Source of the DNA: CAWBAT01 sp963810905
Lineage (GTDB): Bacteria > Acidobacteriota > Terriglobia > Versatilivoradales > Versatilivoraceae
Direction of reading: 5' to 3'
Length of the DNA: 64,000 nucleotides
Assembly (NCBI GenBank): GCA_963810905.1
Contig: CAWEPG010000021.1
Location: 62,001 to 126,000, forward strand
Shown here piece by piece: positions 37,479 through 47,119 of this stretch (within the stretch, counting starts at the first letter, position 1; each line of letters begins with the position of its first letter). The translations under genes were made by a program, and so were the position numbers. The notes under the pieces are model-generated. The model searched no databases. It saw only the letters and a list, made by a program, of their open reading frames with translations, and was not told the DNA's origin.

Positions 37479-37597
37479 ATTAGATTGAGAGCCTCTCTCT
37501 GCTAGAGAGATAAATCCCTTTTTCCAGGATTTCCCGCTAGAGGCATTCGAAAGATGGCCAGAGTAGCACCACTCGCTGTAAACTTAGAGCATTCTCC

Positions 37598-38695
37598 ATG
37601 ACTGAGGCAAGCCAATCGACTGCCATTTCTGCTTTTCAAGATAGTCGTTTCAACAAAATTACGTTCGGAAATGGGAGAACGGTCAATTTCCCGGTGATTT
37701 TTGCTCCGATGGCAGGCCTCTCACACGTCGCCTTTCGGCAGGTCATTCGGTCCTATCTCCCTCAAAATATCAGCCCAATCCTGTTTACCGAAATGCTCTC
37801 TACCCGTCTTCTTCCCCAAGAAGACGTCGGCAAGACGCCGCAAACTCGAGTTGCCAAAGGTGAAGTAAACCTGGTCCCGCAGATTATTGGTAATGATGCC
37901 GAGCTGATTGCGAAATCATTAGAAAACCTAAACGCTATTCAGCCAGCCGGGATCGATATTAATATGGGCTGCCCCGTAAGCAAGGTGCTCAAGCACAATT
38001 GGGGTGTGGCACTGATGGGGGACATCCGCTATGCCGAAGAAGTGGTTCGAATGACGCGCCAGCTGACCCCATTACCCTTGTCCGTGAAGATTCGAACAGG
38101 GCTTCAGGATGATCCTCTCTATTTGATTGATTTTTCAAAGATGCTGGAAGAAGCTGGAGCCGATTGGATCACGCTTCATCCGAGAATTCAGGGCCTCCAT
38201 CGCAAGGGCTCAGCCAACTGGGAATATATCGGGCGCGTCCGGGAGGCTGTGAGAATCCCCGTAGTAGGCAACGGGGATGTTCAGGAGGCCAGCGATATTC
38301 TGCTAATGCAGCGGAAAACCCACTGCGATGGGGTCATGGTCGCTCGGGCTGCCACCGCACGCCCTTGGATCTTCTGGCAGGTAGGAGAATCTCTCGGGCT
38401 TCCACCTCCCATTGGGCGGGAAGGTGAAAAAGCTCCACGGACCTGCGAAGAAGAGGGCCTGGAATTTCATCGAGCCTTGTCGGAATTCTGCGATCATTTA
38501 GAGACTCATTTTACTTTTGCCGAACAAATGCCGAGATTGAGACTCTTTCTTGCCTGGGGCCATAAATGGCTTTTCTTTGGACATTTCCTTTCCACTCAGG
38601 TAAATCGCTGCAAAGACATGCCCTCAGCCCGCCACGTGATCTCCCGATTCTTCGAAGAACCCAAGTGGCTACAAGCACGTACCTCCCTCCAATAG
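37598..38695 (+). CDS. tRNA-dihydrouridine synthase
   Basis: A 365-residue FMN enzyme of the Dus family. Features are PVIFAPMAGLSHVAFRQVIR at the barrel start, LVPQIIGNDAELIAKSLENL, the catalytic Cys in GIDINMGCPVSKVLKHNWG, VKIRTGLQDDP, TLHPRIQGLHRKGSANWEYI, IPVVGNGDVQEASDILL and MVARAATARPWIFWQV. It reduces specific uridines of tRNA with NADPH. The motif set resembles the DusB/NifR3 group but is not close enough for me to name the paralogue. It is a stand-alone gene here. Confidence 0.93.
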   Translation: MTEASQSTAISAFQDSRFNKITFGNGRTVNFPVIFAPMAGLSHVAFRQVIRSYLPQNISPILFTEMLSTRLLPQEDVGKTPQTRVAKGEVNLVPQIIGNDAELIAKSLENLNAIQPAGIDINMGCPVSKVLKHNWGVALMGDIRYAEEVVRMTRQLTPLPLSVKIRTGLQDDPLYLIDFSKMLEEAGADWITLHPRIQGLHRKGSANWEYIGRVREAVRIPVVGNGDVQEASDILLMQRKTHCDGVMVARAATARPWIFWQVGESLGLPPPIGREGEKAPRTCEEEGLEFHRALSEFCDHLETHFTFAEQMPRLRLFLAWGHKWLFFGHFLSTQVNRCKDMPSARHVISRFFEEPKWLQARTSLQ

Positions 38696-39136
38696 CAGCA
38701 TTGTGAGACCCTGTTTAGTCTGGAGAAAGGGATGAATGAGTACAACACACCATCCTTAATGATGGCAATGGCATCCCTCGTCTTTGGCATGACGAGATCG
38801 ATTTGGGTTGAAAAAAGGGCTGGCACATTGTATTTTTCCAAGGGGGTTTTGACTTCAGTCTCGGAGGATCCCGTGACATTATCGATTCTGGATGGCTCAA
38901 CAATGGATTTTTCCCCCGAAGACACGTCTAATGAAACGGCTAAGTTCTTCCGAACTTTTGGATTGGGCTTTTGTTAACTTGTATTGAACCTCTGTTTGAT
39001 AGGAACGGAGCGGCTCACTCAACAAGAAGATTTAAGATTCTTTATACATATCGTTTTGGTTATCAACTAGTTGGCGGGGAAAGGAATTAGTCCTTTAGTT
39101 GCATTTGCTGACCCCCTTGGAGAGCGCAAAAATTTT
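38696..39136. other. Gap with one doubtful small ORF
   Basis: Between the dihydrouridine-synthase gene and pdhA. A plus-strand frame of 81 codons (38732-38977, MNEYNTPSLMMAMASLVFGM onward) has mixed hydrophobic and polar composition but no recognised motif, and a ribosome-site match only directly against the start. The opposite strand is also open over 38596-38925. I cannot support either as a gene. The promoter of the pdh operon should lie in the right part of this gap. Confidence 0.35.
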
Positions 39137-40153
39137 ATGCCAGCAACAGTTCCCATGGATGTAACGTTTAAAGCTCCATCAGGTCAGGCTGATGATGCGG
39201 AAATTCATCTTCTTTATCTCATGTTGCTTATTCGTCGATTTGAAGAGCGCGCATCGCAAGCCTACCAGCAACAGAAAATTGGTGGTTTTTGTCACCTCTA
39301 TATCGGCCAGGAAGCAGTCGCCGTGGGTACGGTTGCCGCCGCTCGAAATGATGATTTCGTGATTACGGCTTATCGCGATCACGGGCACGCCATTGCTCGA
39401 GGAGCCGACCTTAATGAGTGTATGGCAGAGTTATTCGGCAAAGTCACCGGCATTTCCCGAGGGCTGGGCGGTTCAATGCATTATTTTGACAAGAAGAATC
39501 ACATGTTCGGAGGGCATGCCATCGTCGGAGGTCATTTACCCTTGGCCACAGGATTAGCCTTTGGAAGTCAATATCGTGGTGAAGATCGCTGCACCCTCTG
39601 TTTTTTTGGCGACGGTGCCATCAATCAGGGGGCGTTTCACGAAGCCGCTAACTTGGCGGCACTCTGGAAGCTTCCGATCGTTTTTATTTGCGAGAACAAT
39701 TTGTTTGGCATGGGGACCCATGTTGGGCGGGCAACGGCAGTCAAAGAGTTGACTCATCGGGCCAAGGGATATGATATGCCGTCGGCTGTCGTCAATGGGA
39801 TGGATGTCCGCCATGTACGAGACACGATGCAGGGCATTCTTGAAGAGATGAGGAGAAAACCTTCTCCCTTCCTAGTGGAGGCCCGAACCTACCGATATCG
39901 AGGACATTCCATGTCAGACCCGGCGACTTATCGGAGTAAAGAAGAGGTCGACAAGTACAAGAGTGAAGATCCGATTATTGCGTTCAAGACAATCCTGGTC
40001 AATGAAGGAAAACTCGAAGAAACCAGATTTCAGGAACTGGACCGCGAGGCGCGAAGGCTGGCAGCCGATTCCATCAAGTTTGCTGAAGAGAGTCCAGAAC
40101 CTCCCATCGAGGACCTGCATAAGTACACTTTTGTGGAGGGCGACAACCATTGA
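39137..40153 (+). CDS. pdhA: Pyruvate dehydrogenase E1 component, alpha subunit
   Basis: The start is placed at ATG 39137; an upstream TTG at 39071 would add 22 residues without a ribosome site. 338 residues. The thiamine-diphosphate motif is GDGAINQGAFHEAANLA with CENN at the end, preceded by GGSMHYFDKKNHMFGGHAIV. Phosphorylation-loop-like RYRGHSMSDPATYR is conserved. With the next gene it forms the alpha2-beta2 E1 that decarboxylates pyruvate and acetylates the lipoyl arm of E2. First gene of a four-gene operon; its TGA overlaps the start of pdhB. Confidence 0.94.
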   Translation: MPATVPMDVTFKAPSGQADDAEIHLLYLMLLIRRFEERASQAYQQQKIGGFCHLYIGQEAVAVGTVAAARNDDFVITAYRDHGHAIARGADLNECMAELFGKVTGISRGLGGSMHYFDKKNHMFGGHAIVGGHLPLATGLAFGSQYRGEDRCTLCFFGDGAINQGAFHEAANLAALWKLPIVFICENNLFGMGTHVGRATAVKELTHRAKGYDMPSAVVNGMDVRHVRDTMQGILEEMRRKPSPFLVEARTYRYRGHSMSDPATYRSKEEVDKYKSEDPIIAFKTILVNEGKLEETRFQELDREARRLAADSIKFAEESPEPPIEDLHKYTFVEGDNH

Positions 40154-41136
40154 GAGAGATTACTTATCGTCAGGCCGTCAATGAAGCGCTAGAAGAGGAA
40201 ATGCTGAGAGATCCTGACGTGTTTCTCATCGGCGAAGAAGTGGCCGAGTACAACGGAGCTTATAAGGTCAGCCAGGGATTGCTGGACAAGTTTGGGCCCA
40301 AACGGGTTATCGACACTCCGATTAGCGAGGCCGGTTTTGCAGGATTAGGTGTCGGCGCTGCCATGGTTGGGCTGCGTCCGGTCGTCGAATTCATGACCTT
40401 TAGCTTTTCTCTGGTCGCATTTGACCAGGTCGTTAACAATGCACCAAACATGTTGACCATGTCAGGCGGCCAATTCAATATTCCGATTGTTTTCCGCGGT
40501 CCCAATGGACCCGCCCACCAATTGGGAGCCACTCATTCTCATGCCACGGAGCCCTTTTATGCTAACTTTCCAGGGCTAAAAATCGCAATTCCTGGTACTC
40601 CGCGTGATGCGAAGGGGTTATTAAAGACGGCGATTCGAGATGACAACCCTGTCCTCGTCCTGGAATCCGAACTCCTTTACAATAGTCCCGGTCTGGTTGA
40701 GGACAAAGATGAGGAACTTCTCATCCCTCTCGGGAAAGGGGAAATCAAGCGGCCGGGTAGCGATGTGACGATCATCTGTTATGCCCAGACAGTGCGTATG
40801 GCTTTGGCAGCAGCTGAAACTCTTGCCAGCCAGGGGATCAATGCTGAAGTGCTCGATTTAAGGTCCATTAAACCGCTCGACCTTGACCTAATCCTCAATT
40901 CGGTGGCGAAGACACATCGCTGTGTGATCGTCGAACAAGATAAACCCTTTTGCGGGATTGGCTCAGAGTTGACATACCAGATCCAGCGTGACATTTTTGA
41001 TGAACTGGATGGCCCGGTTGCGCGAGTGGCTCAGGAGGAAGTGCCTATGCCTTACAGCGAAAAACTGGAAGCAGCGGTCTTGCCTAGTGAAGAAAAAATC
41101 CTGCAGGCTGTTCATCACCTATGCTACGGGCGATAG
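40150..41136 (+). CDS. pdhB: Pyruvate dehydrogenase E1 component, beta subunit
   Basis: 328 residues, starting at TTG 40150, whose last two bases are shared with the TGA of pdhA. Translational coupling and the conserved N-terminus (REITYRQAVNEALEEEMLRD) support this unusual start. Conserved features are VFLIGEEVAEYNGAYKVSQG, GPKRVIDTPISEAGFAGLGV, GPNGPAHQLGATHSHATEPF and VLDLRSIKPLDLDLILNSV. It is the partner of the alpha subunit in the E1 heterotetramer. Confidence 0.95.
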   Translation: MREITYRQAVNEALEEEMLRDPDVFLIGEEVAEYNGAYKVSQGLLDKFGPKRVIDTPISEAGFAGLGVGAAMVGLRPVVEFMTFSFSLVAFDQVVNNAPNMLTMSGGQFNIPIVFRGPNGPAHQLGATHSHATEPFYANFPGLKIAIPGTPRDAKGLLKTAIRDDNPVLVLESELLYNSPGLVEDKDEELLIPLGKGEIKRPGSDVTIICYAQTVRMALAAAETLASQGINAEVLDLRSIKPLDLDLILNSVAKTHRCVIVEQDKPFCGIGSELTYQIQRDIFDELDGPVARVAQEEVPMPYSEKLEAAVLPSEEKILQAVHHLCYGR

Positions 41137-41184
41137 CCCCTGATTCTCCCGAGTGAAATCCCAACGAAAAAGGAAAAAAAGATC

Positions 41185-42411
41185 ATGGCCGAAATCACCA
41201 TGCCCAAACTGAGTGACACAATGACGGAAGGTGTCGTTGTGCGTTGGCACAAGAAGCAAGGGGAACCGGTCAGCGTCGGAGATGTTCTTGCAGAAATTGA
41301 GACAGACAAGGCGACGATGGAGATGGAGGCTTTTGACGACGGAGTTCTGAAAGAGATCTACGCCCAGGAAGGACAGAAGGTTGCCGTCGGTGACCGCATC
41401 GCGCTCGTCGAAGGTGAAAATGAGAGCAAGCCTTCCAGCCATGAAAAGAAAACCGTTGTCACTCAACCCGTGAACACGCCTTCCGCAGCCGCTCCTCCTC
41501 CGGTTCTTCCGAGTTCTTCCACAAAACCATCAGGTGCCCCTAAGGGAATTGAGGGGGGACGTCTGAAGGCCTCCCCGCTGGCCAGAAAGACGGCAACTCA
41601 AATGAATGTCGCTATTGAGAACTTGCAGGGTTCAGGCCCTGGTGGACGCATCATTCAGGAAGATGTATTTCAGGCGGCGAAGCAGCAAGAAGTTTCTCCG
41701 ACTAATGTGTCGGCTGCTGAAGCCAGCTTGATTCCGTTGACGGCTATGCGCCGGGTGATTGCCCAGCGAATGGTGGAAAGCAAGAGCCATATTCCTCATT
41801 TTTATCTCGACGCCGAACTCGATGCAGGTCCTTTGCTTCAATTGCGCTCATTGGCCAATGAGTCTCTTGTCGCTAAAGGTTCCGAGAAACTGAGTGTCAA
41901 CGACTTTGTTCTCAAAGCAACCGTCGAAAGTCTCAGGCGGGTTCCACAGGTCAATGCCTCTTATAGTGAAAACGGTATCCTGCGATATGCCCATATTCAC
42001 TTGGGGTTTGCGGTTAGCCTGGAGGAAGGACTGATTACTCCAGTAATCAGAAATGCAGAGACCAAGGAGCTGCGCCAGCTTTCTGCTGAAGCTCGGGCAC
42101 TCATTGAGAAGGCCCGCACCAAGAAGCTCAAACCTGACGAGTACCAGGGAGGTACCTTTACAGTTTCAAATCTTGGGGCCTCTGGAATTGATCGTTTTCA
42201 CGCAATCATTAACCCTCCTCAGGCCGCCATCCTTTCGGTCGGCAGTATCGCCAAGAAACCGGTGGTCAATGCACAGGACCAGATTGTGGTCGGGCATCGG
42301 CTCAATGTGGCGCTATGCTGTGACCACAGGGTGGTTGATGGAGCGGTAGGAGGGATTTTTCTCCAGGAATTTCGAAAGCTCATCGAGAACCCTGCATTGA
42401 TGCTGCTCTAG
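41185..42411 (+). CDS. pdhC: Pyruvate dehydrogenase E2, dihydrolipoamide acetyltransferase
   Basis: A 408-residue protein with one N-terminal lipoyl domain (MPKLSDTMTEGVVVRWHKKQ; the lipoylated Lys lies in EIETDKATMEMEAF). A Pro/Ala/Ser linker follows, then a peripheral-subunit-binding domain (LKASPLARKTATQMNVAIEN) and the catalytic domain ending in LCCDHRVVDGAVGGIFLQEF with the active-site His. It transfers acetyl groups to CoA and builds the complex core. A single lipoyl domain is common in bacteria with alpha/beta E1. Confidence 0.95.
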   Translation: MAEITMPKLSDTMTEGVVVRWHKKQGEPVSVGDVLAEIETDKATMEMEAFDDGVLKEIYAQEGQKVAVGDRIALVEGENESKPSSHEKKTVVTQPVNTPSAAAPPPVLPSSSTKPSGAPKGIEGGRLKASPLARKTATQMNVAIENLQGSGPGGRIIQEDVFQAAKQQEVSPTNVSAAEASLIPLTAMRRVIAQRMVESKSHIPHFYLDAELDAGPLLQLRSLANESLVAKGSEKLSVNDFVLKATVESLRRVPQVNASYSENGILRYAHIHLGFAVSLEEGLITPVIRNAETKELRQLSAEARALIEKARTKKLKPDEYQGGTFTVSNLGASGIDRFHAIINPPQAAILSVGSIAKKPVVNAQDQIVVGHRLNVALCCDHRVVDGAVGGIFLQEFRKLIENPALMLL

Positions 42412-42533
42412 CGGACTGACCCAAAGTCGAGGCCATTGCCGCGCGCGCGAAGGTCGCGTCTAGAGAGACCTTCCAAGAATTCTTTGTATTCCCCAGTAAT
42501 CCCAGTTCATTGTTAACCTTCGGAGGAGCCAGC

Positions 42534-43946
42534 GTGAGCAACGATCAAAATCATTTCGACTTGGTGATTATCGGATCAGGTCCGGGTGGCTATGTTGGTG
42601 CTATTCGAGCGGCTCAACTCGGAATGAAAACTGCCATTGTCGAGAAAGATAAGTTGGGCGGCATTTGTCTCAACTGGGGTTGTATTCCCACAAAGGCGCT
42701 CCTCAAGAATGCCGAAATCTATAAGTTGTTTCAGAAGAGTGAAGAATTTGGCATTAGCTATGACAATCTGCGTTTTGATTTTTCAAAGATCATTCGAAGA
42801 AGCCGGGAGGTCTCAGACAAGATCAGCAGAGGCGTCGGTTTCCTCATGAAGAAGAATAAAGTCACTGTTTTTAGCGGGACGGGCAAATTAACATCTCGCG
42901 ACCGCGTTGAGATCTTCGGCCCGGATCAAAAGCTTAAGGACACCTTGACGGCATCTAGGATCATGATTGCGACGGGGGCTCGTCCCAGAACCTTGCCGGG
43001 GGTTGTTTTCGACGGGAAGCGAATCATTGGTAGTACCGAGGCAATGGTCATGCCACAGGTACCGAAGAGCCTTCTTGTTATTGGGGCCGGCGCGATTGGC
43101 GTAGAATTCGCTTATTTCTATAACACCTTTGGGTCTTCGGTCACGGTCGTGGAAATGATGCCAGCGATTCTTCCTATCGAAGATAAGGAAATCTCAGACT
43201 TATTGGCGAAATCTTTCAAGAAGAATGGCATTCAACTGCTCACCGGAACCAAAGTTGTTTCTTTGAAAGCAGAGGAAGACGGAGTAAGAGCGGTCTTGGA
43301 AAACTCCAAAGGAGAACAATCCGAGAGTAGAGCAGAGGTAGCATTGATGGCTGTCGGGGTCATGGGGAACACGGAGGGACTCGGTCTGGAAAAATTGGGT
43401 GTCAAAGTGGAGAGAGGATCGATTCCGGTTAATTCTGATTTTCAGACTAATATTCCTGGGGTGTACGCCATTGGTGATGTCATCGGACCACCGTGGCTCG
43501 CCCATGTGGCTTCAGCCGAAGCGATTTCTGCAGTTGAGGGGATGGCAGGACTCAAAGGCCGGCTTCAGGTGAATTACCTGAATATTCCAGGCTGCACCTA
43601 TTGTCAGCCCCAGGTTGCCAGTATCGGCTTGACTGAAGAGAAGGCCCATGAAAAAGGTTATCAGCTCAAGATAGGCCGATTCCCTTTCAGCGCCAGTGGG
43701 AAAGCCAAGGCAACCGGAGAGACAGAGGGGATAGTGAAACTGATCTTCGATGCCAAATATGGAGAGCTGCTGGGCGCTCATCTTCTCGGGTCTGAGGCCA
43801 CAGAGATGATCGCAGAACTGGGGCTGGCTAAAAATCTCGAAGCCACCTACGAAGAAATATTTAAGACGGTTCATGCCCATCCGACCTTGTCAGAGGCTGT
43901 CATGGATGCAGCGGCCGATGCCGTTGGAGAATCGATTAACCAGTAA
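42534..43946 (+). CDS. lpdA: Dihydrolipoamide dehydrogenase (E3)
   Basis: The start is GTG 42534, preceded by CGGAGGAG five bases upstream; a TTG at 42510 lacks this. 470 residues. FAD site LVIIGSGPGGYVGAIRAAQL, redox disulfide GGICLNWGCIPTKALLKN, NAD site LLVIGAGAIGVEFAYFYNTF, second FAD contact GVYAIGDVIGPPWLAHVASA, and the C-terminal catalytic HAHPTLSEAVMDAA. It reoxidises the lipoyl arm of E2 with NAD. It follows pdhC by about 120 bases and completes the complex. Confidence 0.96.
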   Translation: MSNDQNHFDLVIIGSGPGGYVGAIRAAQLGMKTAIVEKDKLGGICLNWGCIPTKALLKNAEIYKLFQKSEEFGISYDNLRFDFSKIIRRSREVSDKISRGVGFLMKKNKVTVFSGTGKLTSRDRVEIFGPDQKLKDTLTASRIMIATGARPRTLPGVVFDGKRIIGSTEAMVMPQVPKSLLVIGAGAIGVEFAYFYNTFGSSVTVVEMMPAILPIEDKEISDLLAKSFKKNGIQLLTGTKVVSLKAEEDGVRAVLENSKGEQSESRAEVALMAVGVMGNTEGLGLEKLGVKVERGSIPVNSDFQTNIPGVYAIGDVIGPPWLAHVASAEAISAVEGMAGLKGRLQVNYLNIPGCTYCQPQVASIGLTEEKAHEKGYQLKIGRFPFSASGKAKATGETEGIVKLIFDAKYGELLGAHLLGSEATEMIAELGLAKNLEATYEEIFKTVHAHPTLSEAVMDAAADAVGESINQ

Positions 43947-44158
43947 TTGGGCATATTCTTCCAGACTATTCCGCATCAATACAAAACCCGGAAGGTCATG
44001 GATTGTCTTATTTTCAGTGTTTAAGCAACTTCCCTCTACAATAACGAAATTAACAAAGTTGCCCTTCTCCGATCGATTTTGAATCCACGCCGATTCTTGC
44101 AGTACTTTGCTTCCCTCGGGGAGACGATCAACAATCAAGCATCATTCCCTTTTCCACA

Positions 44159-45561
44159 ATGACTGAAACTCCTGAATACTTCCGTCCGTTAGGGTTTACG
44201 GGCATGCATTGCCACCCATTGGGTTTTGGATGTTACCGGATAGCGGATGGCAACGCGGAACATGAAGCAGCGTTGCGGTCTTACCTCGACCAAGGCGGGA
44301 ATCTTATCGACACCAGTGCTAATTATACAGACGGACTTTCAGAAACTCTGGTCGGAAAAGTTGTCCGGGATTATCGCCGCGAAAATATCATCGTTGTGAC
44401 CAAAGCGGGATACATTCAAGGGCAAAATATGGAGCTGGCGCGTTCGCGAACGTTTCCTGAAGTCGTCCAGTATGGTGAAGGAATTTGGCATTGCATCCAT
44501 CCTGAATTTCTTGAAACACAGATTGAACTCTCACGAGAACGACTTCAACTCCGATGTGCTGGATGTCTTTCTGTTGCACAATCCGGAATATTTCTTAATT
44601 CACCAGTCCCATCACAAGACTGTTGATGCCTCTGATCACGCGGAGTTTTATCGAAGGGTTCGTGAAGCCTTCCGTTTCCTGGAAGAAAAAGTCAGGGAAG
44701 GCCAAATTCGTTGGTACGGAATCAGCTCTAACAATTTTGGCCTTCCAGCTCAATGATCCGACAATGACGAGTGTCAGCCGTTGCTTGTTCGAGGCTGAGG
44801 CCTTGTCTTCCAATCATCACTTCAGAGTGGTCCAGCTTCCCTTGAATCTCGCTGAAAGTGGTGGCGCTTTGGAATCAAACAACGACGGCAGTACGGTTCT
44901 GGAGTTTTGTCAACAACATGGTCTGGGGGTTCTAGCAAACCGGCCGTTAAATATTTTCTGGAATGGTCGTTTCATCCGTTTGGCAGATTTTGCGCCACCT
45001 GGGCGAAAGCCTCCAGGTAAGAAAGGTCTCCTTGAACTGCTGGAACCTCTGAGGCAGCACGAGAGAATTGGTAATGAGATGGGAATATCATCTTCAGATG
45101 GGCGAAGTGCCGGACTTCCTCAGATGCTGGAACAAATCGTATCCCAGGCCAAATCCGTGGAGCATTGGAATCTGCTGATGGGGCGATATGTAATTCCACC
45201 CCTCAAGCGCTGGATTGCCGACTCCAGCCAAAGAAACTCGGAAAATGTGTTATGGCAGCAATGGCTTGATAAGTTCTTTCATCTAATCAGTACGACATTC
45301 GAAGCAACGGAACGATTCATCCAATCTCAACAGCAACCGGGTTCAGACCGGGTTCGCAATCATCTCAGCAAGGATGGGTACCCCCAAACCTCTCATTCGC
45401 TTAGTCAGATTGCTTTGGGAATCCTCTTGAATCTTCAAGGACTTTCTTGTGTTCTCAATGGGATGAGGCGACCTTCATACGTGGCGGATGCGTTCGGCAG
45501 TCGCTACACTCCTAGAGTCGATGCGCTTAGAACTCTTGAGCATTTCAAGAGCTTTACTTAA
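44159..45561 (+). CDS. Aldo/keto reductase-like protein, two frameshifts
   Basis: Three consecutive frames make one protein of about 466 residues. The first has FTGMHCHPLGFGCYRIADGN, GGNLIDTSANYTDGLSETLV and IIVVTKAGYIQGQ, the NADPH-barrel start of the aldo/keto reductase family. The second has DVLDVFLLHNPEYFL and QIRWYGISSNN. The third has NDPTMTSVSRCLFEA, then a long C-terminal region of about 200 residues without AKR motifs. Removal of one C at 44551-44552 and of the C at 44751 joins them, giving LPANDPTMTSV at the second joint. Ordinary AKRs are about 320 residues, so the long tail is unusual. Confidence 0.8.
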
Positions 45562-45643
45562 AGCCTCGGCGAAAAATTACCGAAATACTAGTTGAAGGGC
45601 CGTGATCCATCGGATTGCAATCCCGTGAGTATTTCTGCCACCC

Positions 45644-46297
45644 ATGAACAACATTGGTAATTCAATGATTCTATTAGCAAATGTCATCGCCATACTTCTT
45701 TCAGCGATAGCCTTTGCCTTCTCGGTCTATACCCTGTGGGTTGTCCGTGTCTCCCCCTTCAAGCTGATTGTCTATTCCCCCGCTGTTTCATGTGTCAATC
45801 CTCAGGAATCAGCTTTGGTGTTAGATCTGACGTTTCACAATCCTGGCAGGGTCCGGGCTGCGGTACTGGATATCGATGCCTCACTCTTGAAGCAAAACCA
45901 TTCAAAACCCTTTCTGCGGTTAAAACCTCAAGCATTTCATCGCACTTTTTTCCCGGCGGGGGACCTGAAGACTCCTCAGTCTGTCATCTCTCGCTTTGCC
46001 CCGATTACAGTTGATCCGGGTCAGACTGTCAGTAAGACGGTATACTTTTGTCCTCCTGCAGAAGAAAACAGTCCGATAGTTCGAAACAGTTATACTGAAT
46101 GGGAAACTATTCGGGTTTCCTTCAAGGTCAATGGAAACTGGAATAAACGGACGGTCAGTATCAAGCGATCTGAGTTTGAAGGGTATCAATCTGCTCAGGC
46201 CGAGAACTCGCCCCTGAGATTTCCATTTATCGCCACATATTACCCGGATATCCAACCTCTCCACCTTCGCGGGACCTTCTTCGATCTTGCCTTCTGA
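45644..46297 (+). CDS. Membrane-anchored protein of unknown function
   Basis: 217 residues. One N-terminal hydrophobic helix (ILLANVIAILLSAIAFAFSV) is followed by a polar, beta-rich region with LTFHNPGRVRAAVLDIDASL and APITVDPGQTVSKTVYFCPP. The pattern looks like an Ig-like or LEA-type beta sandwich after a membrane anchor. I do not recognise a family. It lies between the aldo/keto reductase and the rhomboid protease on the same strand, but spacing does not demonstrate an operon. Confidence 0.65.
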   Translation: MNNIGNSMILLANVIAILLSAIAFAFSVYTLWVVRVSPFKLIVYSPAVSCVNPQESALVLDLTFHNPGRVRAAVLDIDASLLKQNHSKPFLRLKPQAFHRTFFPAGDLKTPQSVISRFAPITVDPGQTVSKTVYFCPPAEENSPIVRNSYTEWETIRVSFKVNGNWNKRTVSIKRSEFEGYQSAQAENSPLRFPFIATYYPDIQPLHLRGTFFDLAF

Positions 46298-46376
46298 GTC
46301 GATTAATCATTATCGCCCCCCCTTTTTACTGGTTTTGCTTGGCGGGAGTTATTAGAATGAGACCAGCAATCGCGTT

Positions 46377-47078
46377 ATGATTCCCCTCAAAGATACTAAC
46401 CGTTCACAAAGCTATCCTCTCATCACGGTTTTCTTGATTATCCTCAATGGGCTGGTTTTTGTTTTCGAATATTCGCTTGGTCAGCGAGGACTGCTGAACC
46501 GTTTTATTTTTGAATTCGGAGTCGTGCCAGCTTTCTTCACGAGTTCAAAGTATTGGGCGCAAAATGGGATACTTCTCGGCCTCTTCCCTTTATTTTCTTC
46601 CATGTTTCTTCATGGCGGGTGGCTTCATTTCTTCGGAAACATGCTTTACTTGTGGGTTTTTGGAGACAACGTGGAAGACCGTTTAGGGCATTTCCGCTAC
46701 CTGTTCTTCTATTTGATTTGTGGCTTGGCAGCTGCTTTGTTCCATATTGTCACCAATCCCAGCTCCACCATGCCCACTGTAGGAGCCAGCGGGGCAATTG
46801 CCGGCGTTCTTGGAGCCTATTTAGTTCTCTTCCCGGGTGCGAGAGTCCTGACCTTGTTCCCCATCTTTTTCTTTTTCCAATTGGTTGAGATCCCAGCGCT
46901 CCTCTTTATTGGGTTCTGGTTTGTCATGCAATTCTTCAGTGGAGCGCTCTCGCTGGTTGCGGCCAATGGGCAGATGGGGGGTACCGCTTGGTGGGCTCAT
47001 ATTGGGGGATTTGTTGCAGGAATAATCATGATCTGGCGAAGTAGAAATCAGCTGCGTCGAAGGATCTCGTACTATTAA
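46377..47078 (+). CDS. Rhomboid-family intramembrane serine protease
   Basis: 233 residues with six or seven hydrophobic helices. The nucleophile Ser138 is in PTVGASGAIAGVLGAYLVLF, the catalytic His208 in TAWWAHIGGFVAGIIM, and the conserved loop-helix region FLHGGWLHFFGNMLYLWVFG is present. The C-terminal tail is short and basic. It cleaves other membrane proteins within the bilayer; the substrate is unknown, though the single-pass protein encoded just upstream is one candidate to test. Confidence 0.92.
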   Translation: MIPLKDTNRSQSYPLITVFLIILNGLVFVFEYSLGQRGLLNRFIFEFGVVPAFFTSSKYWAQNGILLGLFPLFSSMFLHGGWLHFFGNMLYLWVFGDNVEDRLGHFRYLFFYLICGLAAALFHIVTNPSSTMPTVGASGAIAGVLGAYLVLFPGARVLTLFPIFFFFQLVEIPALLFIGFWFVMQFFSGALSLVAANGQMGGTAWWAHIGGFVAGIIMIWRSRNQLRRRISYY

Positions 47079-47119
47079 AGTTTGTGCAATTTTTTCTTGA
47101 TTTATGAATTGGCCTCTCT

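Noticed and set aside
37483..37530. TCTCTC...GAGAGA stem after the TPR gene as a terminator
   Set aside because: The stem is short and AT/GC mixed and the T-run is displaced; the evidence is too weak to list as a feature.
38596..38925. Minus-strand 109-codon ORF overlapping the dihydrouridine-synthase end
   Set aside because: Overlaps a well-supported gene and has no recognised domain or ribosome site.
45644..46297. Possible substrate pair of the rhomboid protease
   Set aside because: Adjacency alone is weak; the protein lacks a recognisable cleavage motif, so I mention it only as testable.
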